From Dirofilaria immitis (lineage: Eukaryota > Nematoda > Chromadorea > Rhabditida > Onchocercidae): a stretch of 64,000 nucleotides of DNA. Under the pieces are notes generated by a model. It was not told where the DNA came from. It saw nothing but the letters and a program-made list of their open reading frames with translations, and did not search any database. Of this stretch, positions 25,936 to 39,330 are shown piece by piece. Both the position numbers and the translations under genes were made by a program. The stretch covers positions 622,001 to 686,000 of the forward strand of contig JAKNDB010000092.1 of assembly GCA_024305405.1 (NCBI GenBank), given 5' to 3'. How positions within the stretch are numbered: position 1 is the stretch's first letter; each line of letters starts with the position of its first letter.

Positions 25936-26310
25936 AAGATATCTTAATCGAATTCAACTGTAACTAATGAAGATATCTTAATCGATTTCAAATGTAAGAT
26001 ACACTTACGGATTGAAAGTATTATTAAATATTGAAAACATTATAATAACATCTTTAAAAGAACCTTTCATTAAACTTTTAACTATATGAATCGATTTCTG
26101 TCAATATTATGTCTGTCTTTTATGATGATATATAGCAATAGATTTGATACATTAATACTAATTAAATGGTAAATGCTTCACTCCAATTCGAGAAAACGTA
26201 TGAAATAAATTTCGTATGAAATAGAATATGAAGATTTAAAGCAATTATATTTTATATATTTAGATATTTAAAACTTCGTCAGTTACAGTTGAATTCGATT
26301 AAGATATCTT
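25936..26310. mobile_element. 375-bp element with perfect 30-bp terminal inverted repeats
   Basis: Bases 25,936-25,965 (beginning AAGATATCTTAATCGAATTC) are exactly repeated in reverse complement at 26,281-26,310. The interior of about 315 bases has no open frame and carries a second, partial copy of the end motif near 25,971-25,986. Size and structure fit a MITE. It ends about 165 bases before the cul-3 start codon, so it may contribute to the cul-3 promoter region. Confidence 0.6.
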
Positions 26311-26457
26311 ACATTATATCGTAAGGAAGCGGTATCGATTAATATGTGAATCATATGTTATTATCATCGGAAGTAAGATCAGGCTGTTGAAAGATTTCAT
26401 TCTTAACTCGTATTTGATTCTGAAGCATATTTTAATGTTAATGAAATTGTTGAATTA

Positions 26458-26464
26458 TTTTCAG
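26458..26464 (+). other. likely spliced-leader acceptor of cul-3
   Basis: TTTTCAG ends at 26,464, ten bases before the ATG at 26,475. A second CAG lies directly before the ATG. Placement and sequence are typical of nematode trans-splice sites. Confidence 0.5.
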
Positions 26465-26474
26465 TGTTTCACAG

Positions 26475-29400
26475 ATGAGTCGACCGACACCATCAAGGAG
26501 TACTCCGAATGGTGGAGGTGGTGGTACTGGTGGTCCATCGGGCAATAAAATGCGAATTCGAGCTTTTCCGGTACATAGAATGACTATCTTTTTTATGGTT
26601 TTTATAAATCTTATTGAGAATTTTCCAGTTTTGGAAAAATGAGGAGGACTAAGTTTATACTTCTCTTATGACTGCATTTTTGTTATACTGAAATTATTGC
26701 ATCGCCTTATCTTTTTGGAGTGAATTCAAAATATCACAATTAATCCAAGATTAATTCATTATTTTCGAATTTTAATCTTCTTTTATATTAATCGTATTCC
26801 TTTGTTTCAAAATAATATCATATTTGACATGAAGGAAAAAACCAAAAATATCCATTTAATGGAATACATTTACTGGCCGCATTTTTATGTTAGAATTATC
26901 ATTTTCTTGTGCGGTTGTTCGAAAAGTTTTACTCACTTGAATTTATCCTGTCGCAAATGCAATCACAGTTCAAAGCAATTAAAGAACTTCTTAAGGAATT
27001 AGTAACTCATGATGATCGTGTTGCATTATGTCACAAACAACAGTTGATGGTTAGATTCTACAAAAAATTACATATTGGAGTATGAGATTATCCATATTTA
27101 TCTCTCATGAGTGTGATTTGTTTTTCGTATGATCTTGTTATGCATGCTTATTCTTATATCATCAGTGAAAATAATATCACTTAAATAATTTAAGAATGAA
27201 ATGAGATTAAAAATGAAAAAAAACGAAAGGATAAGGTGCATTTACATTTCTTTAGGGATTTTTCAAGAAAAATATGCCAGAATTTGGATTTACTCATACT
27301 TTTTATTCACGCAAGCCTATCCATCAATATTTATGAAGCATTTTATTTGATATCATATTAACTTATCATCCAGTCTCCTTTAATTATTGGGATTCAGTTA
27401 TTTTTAGTTTTCTTTAGATTTCATAGCTTAACCTACAATCTCATTACCACTATGAAGAAGAGATATTAGAAAAGGCATTCGCTTCATTTGGATGCGGAAA
27501 ATTAGCGATATAAACATTTTCAAAGTGGAGCTCACTTAACTGGGCATTTGATTTTCTATTTCAAAAATTAAGTCCAAATTTCCGGTAGCAGTAATTGTGT
27601 TTGCAGACAACAATGGACGAAAAATATGTGCAACAGACATGGGATTTGTTAAAGCGTGCAATTCAGGAGATTCAACGGAAAAATAATTCCGGTCTTAGTT
27701 TCGAAGAGCTTTATCGTAATGCTTATACGATGGTATTGCATAAGCACGGCGATAAACTTTATTCTGGTTTAAAACACGTGGTCATTGAACACCTGCAAAC
27801 AACGGTTTGAATTCTTCATGTCTTATGAAATTTCAGTTTTGATTACTTTCATTAGACGTAATTATGAACATGAAATAGTTTTTTGCTAACAGATGTATAA
27901 TTCTATCGAATTAATTTAGAATAGCGTGTTTTGCTATTTTACAGAACATCTTTTCAGTGGCTTGACAGTTTTTATTACCTTTTTATATTTCTACCTTTTT
28001 GTGAAAAATTTTTTGTATTACTTTTTCACATATTGTTATTTATGGTTTTTTAGGTTAGAAATGAAGTTCTAGCAGCAGTGAATGGTAGTTTTTTAGAAGT
28101 GTTAAATACAGCATGGCAAGATCATATTATAGCCATGGTCATGATTAGGATATTCTCATGTTAGTTATTTTCATGTTTGATTAGTAATTTTTTTCTGATC
28201 GGAAGGATTCAGTCTTTAAAAGCTTTTTTTGGAAAAAATCTGATGCTATATGTTTTGAATAGAAAACTAACGTCACGAGCAAAAAGCAACTGCGCATTTT
28301 TGAAGAAAAAAGATTTCGAACAACTTCATCTTCCGTTTAAGTTAAGCATTAGATATTATTAATGGATAGAGGGAAGGGTTTATTTCACAATACATAATTT
28401 ACATTTAAGCTGATTAATTTCAGGTATATGGATAGAGTTTATGTACAACAGCAAAATGTTGATCCCGTTTATAACTTGGGTCTTATTCTGTTTCGCGATG
28501 AAATAATTAGATATGGAACACTAGGCGATACTTTACGTAACATATTATTAAAAATGATTGCTGCTGAGCGAGGAGGTGAAATTATTAACAGGTATTTTCG
28601 TCCTTGTATTTTTGAAATTTGTATTATACAGAATCATTCAGCAAAATCCAGGTATTTTCTGCGCTTTTCCAGTTTTTGCATGTTATCTGATTTACTGGTA
28701 GTTCGAATAATTAGGATCTCACAATTTTTTTGATAGTCATTTATTGTGTATTGGATTCAACAGTTTATGATCTAATGCAGAATCATATTCACTCACTATC
28801 TGATATTTATCAAAAATTACTATGTATGTCATATATATGCCATTTCTTCTAAGAATTGGAGTGAAAAATGCGTGCAATATGCTAGTGGCATTGGGTGTCG
28901 ATTCGCGACGCGTTTATGAGGAAGAATTTGAAGAACCATTTTTACGTGTCTCAGCAGAATATTATCGTGCTGAAAGTCAGAATTTTCTCCTCGAGAACTG
29001 CGCATCTGTTTATGTTAAGAAAGTGGAGGAATGCTTAATGGAAGAGTCAAATCGAGCAAAAATGTATTTGGATAAAGGAACAGAACAAAAATACTTGATG
29101 TATGTTGTTGATTTGTTAATTGCTAACACAATATGAGCTATTTTGCATGCGTCGAGATTCATTTAAAACGTGAAATGAATCTCGAGGTTCTTTACAACTA
29201 TTTAGAATAGGGAAATTATCACTGCATCCAAATCGGGATCAGGTTGTGGTTGTGAAATTGCTAACTATAAATAATCTTTTCTAAGTTAAACTACACGGAA
29301 AATGAAATTTTTATGGTTATATTTTATAAGTAAATAACCTTCTCTCCAAGATTAGGGAATTAGTTTACAAATGAACTTCCCAATCTTTATTTATTCATTT

Positions 29401-32400
29401 ATAGGTTTTGGATGAAGAATTGATTAACAAGCACATGATGACAATTGTTGAAATGGAGAATAGTGGTGTTGTACATATGCTCAATAATGATCGCATTCAT
29501 GGTAACAGAAATATTTTATTCTTTCTGCTCTATCTCTTACTGAAAACTCACTCGCTTGGCCAGAGATCCTGGATTCAGACATGGTCATTTTTTGTTTCTA
29601 TAGTTATGTTTAATCTGATGCTAATTTAGATTTACGTCGATTGTATATTCTGCTGAAACGAGTAAAGAAAGGGCTACCAACGATGACTGATTGCATCAGC
29701 AGATATCTTCGAAGAAAAGGTGAATTTTTGGTCAGCGATAGTGGTGACCGCGAAGCTGGTACATCGAAAAATCCAATTCTTTATATTCAGGTTAGCAAGT
29801 ATTTTTCAGTTAACAAATATCTTGATTTGTATATCCAGTTGCTATCATTCCTTTAATCTTTTTCTTGATTTCGGATATTATTATTTAATACTTTCTTTAC
29901 TTCTTTCAGAATCCAAAGAATGAAAATTTTTTTTCAGGCATTGCTGGATCTCAAGAATCAGTTTGATCATTTTTTATTGGACGCTTTCGATAACGATAAA
30001 ACATTTAAACAAAAAATACAAAGCGATTTTGAATATTTCCTCAACTTGAATCCGAAAAGTCCAGAATATTTGTCTTTGTATATGGATGATAAATTAAAGA
30101 AGGGAATGAAATTGGTATGCTTATTGTTTTTTTTTTTCTTATTTTGAATTGACGAAAGAGAGAGCTTAAATAAATGTGTTGCTTTTCTTCAACTATGCAG
30201 AATGCTGTTTTTGATTGAATCAAATTAGATAAGAACAATGAAAGACTTTCCACTTTAAATAATACTTAGAAGTAAATCACATTATAAAAATTATTCTCAA
30301 ATGAAGAAATGATTTTTGTCAAAATTAGATGAATGAAAGTGAGCAAGAATCATTACAAGACAAATCTATGGTGCTATTTCGTTTTCTTCAAGAGAAGGAT
30401 GTTTTTGAACGGTAAGAAAAGCTAATTTTCCTAAGATTATTTCCTAATTTTTTCTTTTTAGTGAAAACTTTTATTGGTCGGATTTGACTGTTGCATATTA
30501 ATAGTATCTTTGGGAAGCAGCCTCTCTGAAATCAGAATATGATGGATGCAAATTTTTTTCAGATATTACAAATCACATTTAGCCAAGCGTTTACTCTTGC
30601 AAAAGAGTATGTCAGATGATGCAGAGAAAGCTATGGTTTCGAAATTAAAGGTATGTTATAAAAAGAATTTTTGGATAATGTTTCCGTTATTAATGGCAGT
30701 TTTCTAGTTGAAAAACAAAATCAATTTTAATTTCAGAAGTTAAGGATGACTGATAGTATACAAGCTATATTTAATATTTATTGCATAAATAAAGAGGCTA
30801 TATTTTGTTCAAAGATTCGAATTGTTTTTCTTTTTTTTTTAAATTAGAACTATACTTCCTTTGAGTTTTATAGCAAACTAATTTTGTTTTTAGACTGAAT
30901 GTGGTTGTCAGTTCACATCAAAATTAGAAGGAATGTTCAAAGATATTGAGTTATCAAATATTTTGATGGGAGATTTTCGTGACTATAAAGAAAGAACGGA
31001 AAGCGTAAATTTTTGATTTGATAATCTAACAATATTATCTTATTGAATTATAAATGAATGAGATCTTTTATTTCTCAGGCACACGATTCAGTGGATATAA
31101 CCGTACGTGTGTTGACAAGCGGTTATTGGCCGACACAAGCTGCTCCGGATTGTGTACTTCCACCAGTGGCAGCGCAAGCTTTTGAAAGTTTTAGGTCATT
31201 CTATCTTAGCAAACATAACGGTCGCAAGATCTCGTTAAATCCTATGCTTGGTCATGCCGATGTTAAAGCTGTTTTCTACGGAACAAGTGCTAATGTGGAG
31301 GAATTAAGCCAGCAGGTAGTATATGTGTACAAAATTGATAGTTTGATATTTTCATATACGAGGATTACATAACGTGTCTTCAGGAAGAAATGAAAGTAAA
31401 TTTATACGTCAAGAATTTTTTTATTGCTATTACAAATCTGAATATAAATATTTTTTATTTTTCTTAGTTCGTTCTACTGTTTCTTTTTTCTCCTCTGTAT
31501 ACAATTAAATTTGTTATAATTTTTAACTAAAATTGATTTTTTGTATTTCTATCTTTTGCATTTTTCGATAGATTTGTTTCCAGGAATCAGATCTCGCTGG
31601 ACCATCAGTTATTCCGCGTGGCAAAGAAGAATACAAAATTCTGACTGTGAGCACTTATCAGATGTGTGTTTTACTCAGGTTTAATAACAAAGCCAAAATA
31701 ACTTTCGAGGTAATGATTATTAATGGCGGAATATTTTTTAGATCTTGTATCATTGAAATTTTTTTGAAAAAGAAATCTGGTATGTATTTTAAATTTGAAA
31801 ACCGAAGTTAATCAAATTAGAGTGTTCAAATGCCAATTTCACTACTTTTCTCGGTATAAGTTATACCTTAATTATACAAATATAGCTTAAAATTCTATTT
31901 AAGTCATCTTTTCTACAGTATTTAAACATTCAATATTAATCGTACCATTTTCAATCGTCATTCATTCAATCAATGGGAATCATTTCTGCTTTTCCATCGA
32001 CTATTATCAAGCATCAGCGAAGGCTGGATTTTTCTATTTCTTTTACTATGAGTGTTGATTATGATTCAGTTTTTATAGTTGACATTGCGTATTTTGCATT
32101 ATGGAACTTTAAGGAATTGGCAACTGAAACTCAAATTCCCGACAAGGAATTAAAACGATCACTGCTTTCTTTGGCAATGGGAAAACCAACTCAGAGAATT
32201 TTATGCCGAAAAGGACATGGAAGAGAAATCGGTCAGTTTAAAATTTTTATTATTAAGATGATTTCATGTTGCAAATATATAGTTTCTTATAATTTAGAAT
32301 TTTATCAACACTGCAAAATAAGTTTCATCAATGGCTGCAAGTTAAGACCAATATCAAAAATATATAAATCATCTGTGAATTGGCATTATCATTAGTTGCC

Positions 32401-33414
32401 GGCATAAAATATAAATAAATGAATGTGCACCTTTTTAGAAAACAGTGATGAATTTTGGGTAAACGATGGATTCACCTCGAAGCTTACAAGAATAAAAATT
32501 CAAATGGTATCTGGTCGAGCGGAAGCTGAACCAGAAAGAAAAGAAACACGCTCAAGAGTTAGTCGTTATTTATTTCTTTATCCTTTTTTTTTGTCTTGTT
32601 GTAAAGACCTAGTGGTCGAAGTTTCGAAATGAATTGCATTTTATGCTAAGGAATTAAATTAATATATTGTAATGCATTATGAGACTCTAAGATTCATAAT
32701 TCTTAAATAATGATAGCGTTTTTAGATCGATGAAGACAGAAAACATGAAGTCGAAGCAGCTATTGTTCGGGTAATGAAGGCGAGGAAAAATTATTGCATA
32801 ATGTTTTGGTTGCAGAAGTTCGTTATTATTTTTGACGCCTTTTTCTTCCTTTTTCAGCAGATCCATTTGATTTTCCGGATTTTTCCTTTGTTAAAAGTGG
32901 CATTCTCCTTAGCATCAAGAGAGGATGCCGTTTTTGGTTGAGTTTACTTGACTATTTGATCCACTTTCTTATGCCAATTCCACTTTTTTAAAGTACTTTG
33001 CTATAATAAAAAAGGAAAAGAAAATTTGTTTTTTGTATCCGAATTAGTTCACAATTGTTAAAGCTTAATATAAGGATGAGCTTAAGTAATTTCCACGAAT
33101 GAATGGCTTATGATTAAACATTAATTTTACATTATTTATATGCTTGGTTTTCTTATTTGTGATATGACGCTTGAAAAGTCGTCATTTATGTTATAATTAT
33201 TTTTTGAAGTCAAAAAATGTTTAGTTTTTAATTAAGCTGAATTCTTTTCGATACTTTCTGAAATTTTGGTTCACTAAATTTTAGGTAACACAACAATTGA
33301 AGCATCGTTTCATGCCAAACCCGCAGCTGATCAAAAACGAATCGAATCACTGATTGAGCGTGACTATCTGGCTCGCGACAAAATGATCATCGTTGCTATG
33401 AATACGTCGCATAA
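26475..33414 (+). CDS. cul-3: cullin-3, scaffold of BTB-CUL3-RING ubiquitin ligases
   Basis: Seventeen exons: 26475-26570, 27607-27804, 28054-28159, 28424-28591, 28854-29103, 29405-29501, 29630-29790, 29938-30114, 30329-30411, 30563-30650, 30894-31004, 31079-31315, 31584-31709, 32114-32231, 32439-32557, 32726-32817, 33285-33414 (TAA). The product is about 786 residues (human CUL3: 768). A Gly-rich start leads to KMRIRAFP and [20 protein letters not shown], nearly identical to other CUL3 proteins. Cullin repeats, the cullin-homology domain ([39 protein letters not shown]) and the winged-helix end follow. The Lys of IVRVMKARK is the expected NEDD8 acceptor. Known role: binds BTB substrate adaptors at the N-terminus and RBX1 near the C-terminus. 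Conserved reading needs one extra base at 28,148-28,149, 32,786-32,790, 33,333-33,337 and 33,380-33,383. The exon 5 end (29,099 or 29,103) is uncertain. Confidence 0.95.
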
Positions 33415-35725
33415 TTTTAAACTAGCGTTTCCTATATATTTATTTTGCATAGCATCGATGATTTTTGTTTAGCCTTTTGATGATAATTTTATTATATGAA
33501 ACATGATTGAACTTGATGGGAATTGTATAAATGACAAAAGTTTGAAAATTTTTTAATTTATTAGTTAATTGGTATGGCGAAGAAATTTCTTTCGATTTGT
33601 TGGCTGGATTTTTTTAACTGTTTGAAAGAGAAATAATTCTAAAATAGCTTTCAGACTTTGTGTTTTAGAACTAGTTTTAGTATTGCAACCAATGTTGCTT
33701 TTTATTCGTCATGAAGAGTAAATAGCACTCCAAGAAATCGTTATGGGTTCTAATTTTATAAGGCACTTCAATAAGAATATTTAATCACGTGATGAGATCA
33801 TGTGTTAGGCAGTTTCACTTCTGCTTTATTTGAAATTAAGGATTCTAGTGTTTTAACTAATTACAGTAAAATTATTCCAGCTAATTTTTAAGGAGGGGTA
33901 GTTGCATGAATTAATATAAAATTTTCCAGCATAGAGCTGTTTATTATTCATCACTCATCAAATTTGTCCGTTTTTCAGTGTTTGTTGTTTGCTGTAATCT
34001 GCTTGACATCTTATCGTAGCATCATCTCTTTTGATCTTCTCATATCCTGGTTAATTGCGAAATTTATTTTCAATAATGTTATGTAGCCAGAATGATGGGC
34101 AATGAAATATCGTATTATATGTTCTCTTATAGTATTGTTCATTACTGAAACGATTATCTGAACTTTTGAAATATTATTATGTTGTTTTGTTTCCTTCTCC
34201 ATAATTATGCACAAGTTATTTATGAGAAATACGTTAAACACATTACGTTAAATTTTCAACTTATTTGATGCAGAAAGTTTTTCTCGTTCAATGACGACAA
34301 ATCTTCTTCCTTTCTCTTTTTTGTGGCATTTTTGTATCTTTGATTTATTGTAGCTAGCAAGTTGCGCTAATTATGTACCATTTTCTTTTTTTTTTAACTT
34401 GTTTAAATGCAGAATATATGAAAAAAATTTGATTGCCTCAACGATTTTTCAATAGTGAGTATTCTGACGAAGAAATTAAGCTTTCAGTCATTAGTATACA
34501 TATTAGTACATTCAATGTCCAGTATCACATCCAATATTCATCACTACATGCAATATTCGTTACGCTATACGATTTTTTCAATTCAGAAGTAATTTTATGC
34601 AAAGGAAATTAATGTAATTCCGTCTCTCTTCTACGGTATGATTGCAATATTACTTTTTTTCCTTGACAAATATCTGTCATTGAATTCTGAATTTTTCAGA
34701 AATGAAAAAATTTTTTTTTTTGTTGAGACCTTTAAATTCCCATATAAAATGAAAGAATTTCGGGCGAGCTTATTTGTCAAAACTAAATTCAATTCCTTCT
34801 TATGTAAGGGAAGCAGATCCATCTTATTGGAAATTGTTTTGAAAACGAAAATGGCGAAAAAGTAGAAGTTGTGCCCAAATATGAAGTATGACGAAGGATG
34901 ATAGGTTTGGTTTGTTTTAATTGATTATTTTGCATTAAAATTTATATTAAATCGTACTATCATTCAATAGTTCGATTCCTCAGGCTTATCGTCTCCTAAG
35001 GAAGTCTTTTTTTTCTTTTTCCTTTTTTCTCGAGTTGATTCTGAATTTCATTATAGGATGTAATGATATATGATTTTTTTATTTTAAAAATAATTGTTTA
35101 GGAAATTACAACTTTCTTCCTCTCACTCTTTACCTTGTTTCTAATTAAAAAAGGTAAGGTGAGAATGACATATATGAATGTTTTCGAAATAAATAAAAAC
35201 AATAAATTGAAAATATTTGGAATTACTGATACAATGATTAAGCATATATCTTGAACTATTTATTTACACTTTGTTTTGCTACATATTAATTAAAATAATC
35301 AATATCTAAATTATTCATTCCATTTATTTTCAGTTTTAGAGGAAAAGAAAATGAATAAATAAGCATGAATATATATAATACACAATTTTCTAAAACTTTT
35401 ATTTTCATTTAATTATTTGATATTCCAATTTATCTTTTCTTCTTTTCTTTTTTTCATTTTTTTCATTTTTTAATCTTTGAGTTTAATTTCTTTTTAATAA
35501 AATTTCATTTTTATTTGCAATTATTAAAGTATATGCTTTTTATTGCTAAAATTTTTCCTTAATCTAATAATTAATAATATTAATTATTAGCAATTTACGT
35601 TTAAATTTTATAAATTCATTTTTATGGAAAAAAATGAACAATGAAATTATCATTTTAGTAAAATAAATTAATAGTAAAAATAGTAATATGCCAATAATGT
35701 TGATAGTAATAATAGTAATAACAAT

Positions 35726-35772
35726 AAATAATAATAGTGAAACAGTGAATAAATAATAATAGTGAAACAGTG
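35726..35772. repeat. 25-bp tandem duplication
   Basis: The 22-mer starting AAATAATAATAGTGAAACAG occurs at 35,726 and again at 35,751, giving two exact copies at a 25-bp period inside an AAT-rich tract. Confidence 0.85.
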
Positions 35773-35904
35773 ATAATAACGATGATAGAAATAATGATAA
35801 TAATAATGTATAATTCCCATGGAATTTTCTGTTGCATGACATTTTCATTTAATAATTCGCTCATGATTTAATAATAGTAATAATAATAAATAACAATAAG
35901 AATA

Positions 35905-35908
<4 letters not shown>

Positions 35909-35945
<37 letters not shown>
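35909..35945. repeat. (AAT)n microsatellite
   Basis: Pure run of about twelve AAT units, flanked on the left by interrupted copies from about 35,690. Confidence 0.9.
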
Positions 35946-35947
<2 letters not shown>

Positions 35948-38900
35948 ATGTGATGGTGGAAAATAATATAGTTAAAAATAATAATAAGTATAAAGGATTG
36001 AGAGAAAATTTGACTGGAAAAAATTGATGAAAATTTTTTAATTCTTATAGTTAATTAACAGTAATATAATGAATGATTATCTTAGTATTAATAATAATAA
36101 TATATTTATATATATGACGATTATAATCATCTGATAATTAATAATATTGCATTTCGAATTAATTCTTTGCGTTAAATTAAATTTAAACCTACTATACAAC
36201 ATTTTATGATAAGTCTAAAAAAGAAAATAAGAAAAGTTAATCAATAATTCTTATCAGATTATTTGCATAAATACTACAATTCAATTATCGTTACCAAGGA
36301 TACACTGTTGTAATATGTGCTGATTTGCATTGATAGTATCAGTGTTAAGCATAAATAATTATCGTCTCGTTTAATAATTTGTATCCTCAAATAATGCTTC
36401 TCATTATTTTAGTTGATTTTCTTTTTTCTTCCTTTTATATTCATTCATCTTATTCAGTCATTTTTATTTAAATTATCATTTATCATCCTAATTTTTTTCT
36501 TCTCCATTCAGGCTATTGTATTTCGAGTTTAAAATAATTTAAGTTACTTACTTTAACAATACATTATTATTTTAAACATCAATGTTATTGTTATTGATTA
36601 GCAAAATCTTTTCAATATCATTTATTCTTATTGATTAGTAAAAAAAAAAAGAAGAAAGAAAATTAGAATGAATTGATAATGCTTGTATTTATTAATTATC
36701 ATCTATGTTTTTCACTTTTTCCTATTGTTTGTTTTAATTTAAACTTTTTCTTTATTTATTTACTAATAGGTTTTTCTTTAGGTTTTTCTAAAGAAAAAAG
36801 AATTTTTTGGGGTAGGTTTTTCTTTATTTATTTACTAATAATTATTGAATTTCGTAATTAATTTTATGCTATTTTTTTCCGAAAATTAACATTCAGTCTT
36901 CTAAAGATTATTCTTAAATTTATTTTTTTTCTCACATTATCTTCACTTTTAAATCGTTATTTATGCAAGCAAATAACAAATTCATTAAATTTTAAAAATT
37001 TCTTCTATTGTTTTTTTCAAAGTTATATTTTATTAATTTCAAAAATTTCCTTTATCGTTTTTCCAAAATTACATTTTATTTTATAGTAAATAAAAATGAC
37101 TATAATATTGTCATATTAAAAATAAGAAGGAAAAAAAGTAAATTCTGTTATTTTAAAAATTAATTAGATTAATGTTTTACGACGAATTTATTAACAATTC
37201 AAAATTATATATTATGAGAATATCAAAAAGTAAAAATTGATGAACAATTTCTCTCTTTCTTTTATTATAATATATTTATTATAATGTGATTCTTTTTAAA
37301 AAAAAGTTTTCAATGGTCATTTAACTTATCAATCATCATAAAAGATGTGATGATAATTAAAATTCACTCTTTATGTTAATTATTTTTGTACCAAAATAAA
37401 TGATTCTCATTTTTTGAATGCTTATTTTTGAAATATTTTTCAATAACCAATATGCTAATTAATTTTGCACTAAAATGACAATTATTTGCTGAGATATTTC
37501 TTCGTGAAAATAAAATACAAATTTGTAAAGTTTTTTGATATTAAAAATTTTGAAAGATAAAATGAGAAATATGTGAATACGAGAGAACTATGTTAAAGAA
37601 TAAACCATCAGTAATACTTCAATTTAAATAAAAATTATTAAAATTATTTCATTTATATTTATTATTGCTTTCAATTCGATCATTAAATCGGAACATATTT
37701 ATAATTATTATTTTAATTATTCATGATCATTCATATCAAATTAGGATTAATTTAAAAATTGCTAAAATTTGAATATTTCAATTTACAAAATTTTTTTGCT
37801 TTTTCATTTTTATATTATTTTTTAAATTAAACTTTATGCTAAAAAATTACCAAAATTGTCGAAAAAAATAATTTTTTTATTTACAATAAATTTTAATTAT
37901 TTTGAAGTTATTCTTTAGAGAAGAAATCAAAAAATTTTATTTAAATTTAAAATATCGAAAGTTATAATTTAAAAAGAAAATAATAATAATAATCATTCAC
38001 GTACGAATATTATTCATTCTAATATTTTTTGATAAAATACATATTTTTAATTTAAACTAAAAATCTAAGAGGTATTTTTGCAAAAAAAGATGGCTTATAA
38101 AAGGATATGATGAAAAATAAGAAGAAGCGAAAATTTAAATTAGTTTGATTGAAAATAAAAAGCGTCAAAAATGTAATTTTGAAATTGAATAGTTGCGTTT
38201 AATTGCATCTTATATTTGAAGAATTTGATCGACAACCTTTTTTTTGTTAAAAAATAACTGACATCGTCATACATACTTATTCGTTTAAAACCTATTCTCT
38301 ATGCTAAAATTTCGATCGGAAATTATTTTCTGGCAGAAAAAGCAATGAATGATAAAGGAATTAAAATAAGGAAATGGATGAGATAAAAAAATAATAGTGA
38401 GAATTAAAAGATAACAGATTATAAGAAAATGAATAAAATGGTTATAAATTAAACTGAATTTGAAGAATTTATTTATATAATCACATTTACTTATTTACTA
38501 ATTTATCAATTGTCTACATATTTAGATTTTGTATCAAATATATCGATATTAATTTATCCATCTATTTAAATGAATAAATATTTGCATATATACTGTAAGA
38601 ATCTTGTTATCTATCTAACAATCAAGTTCTTAATTTTTGAATTGCATGATTGATGTCAATTTTTCGGAATAATAGTAAACATCTTCAACAGCATGAATAG
38701 GCATGCAAATTAATCCCTATAGAATAGGTAATTTCAAATTTGTTTCAATCAAACAAGGAAAATCTTTCAGTTCAAAGAAATTCTCTTCAAAAGCTTTCAA
38801 ATCAATCTCGAGTAATTCAACTAATCAAAATAATCCAATAAATTTGATATTATCAACAAAAATAGATAACTAAATCATCGATTGTATCTTCGATATTTGT

Positions 38901-39330
38901 AACTCTTTTCAAAACCTTTCAAATCAATATCAACTAATTCAATCAAAATAATTCAACAAATTTGCTGTTATCAACAGCAGTAACAAAAAAATCATTTTAA
39001 CTATTCGATGACATTTTCGATAACTTATCTGTGTAAGCATTGCAATAAACTAAAAATGATAAGCTATATTATAAAAAAATTTTTATCATATCACCAATTC
39101 TCGTCTATGCCAATTAATCAATCATCGAAATAAAAACTTTTACGATATATATGCATTATTTAGAATAATAAAAATGTTTCTTTTTATTTTTTCCTCAAAT
39201 TTTCACTCTTTTCTTTCAAAAATTAAAAAAATTTGATTCAAAAATTATTGCGAAATATATGTAAAAAATTTTAAAAATTATTAACAATTCTTTTTAAATT
39301 TCTTTTATTCTTTCTATGACAAAAAAATTT

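Larger units (their letters stand above)
18763..26458. other. 7.7-kb intergenic region between divergent ankyrin and cul-3 genes
   Basis: I find no gene. The stretch 20,690-21,480 consists of degenerate AT-rich motifs around ACTGATAAxAATTAxTxATAATTTAT. The stretch 21,540-21,960 is pyrimidine-rich on the plus strand, and 24,820-25,140 has unusually many CpG. It also contains the foldback element and the short inverted-repeat element listed separately. As the two flanking genes are transcribed away from each other, both promoters should lie here. Confidence 0.55.

Noticed and set aside
31973..32395. 140-codon plus-strand frame as an independent gene
   Set aside because: Only 32,114-32,231 is coding; this is cul-3 exon 14 with intron read-through on both sides.
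34960..34995. tRNA-like T-arm GTTCGATTCC
   Set aside because: No acceptor, D or anticodon stem can be drawn around it.
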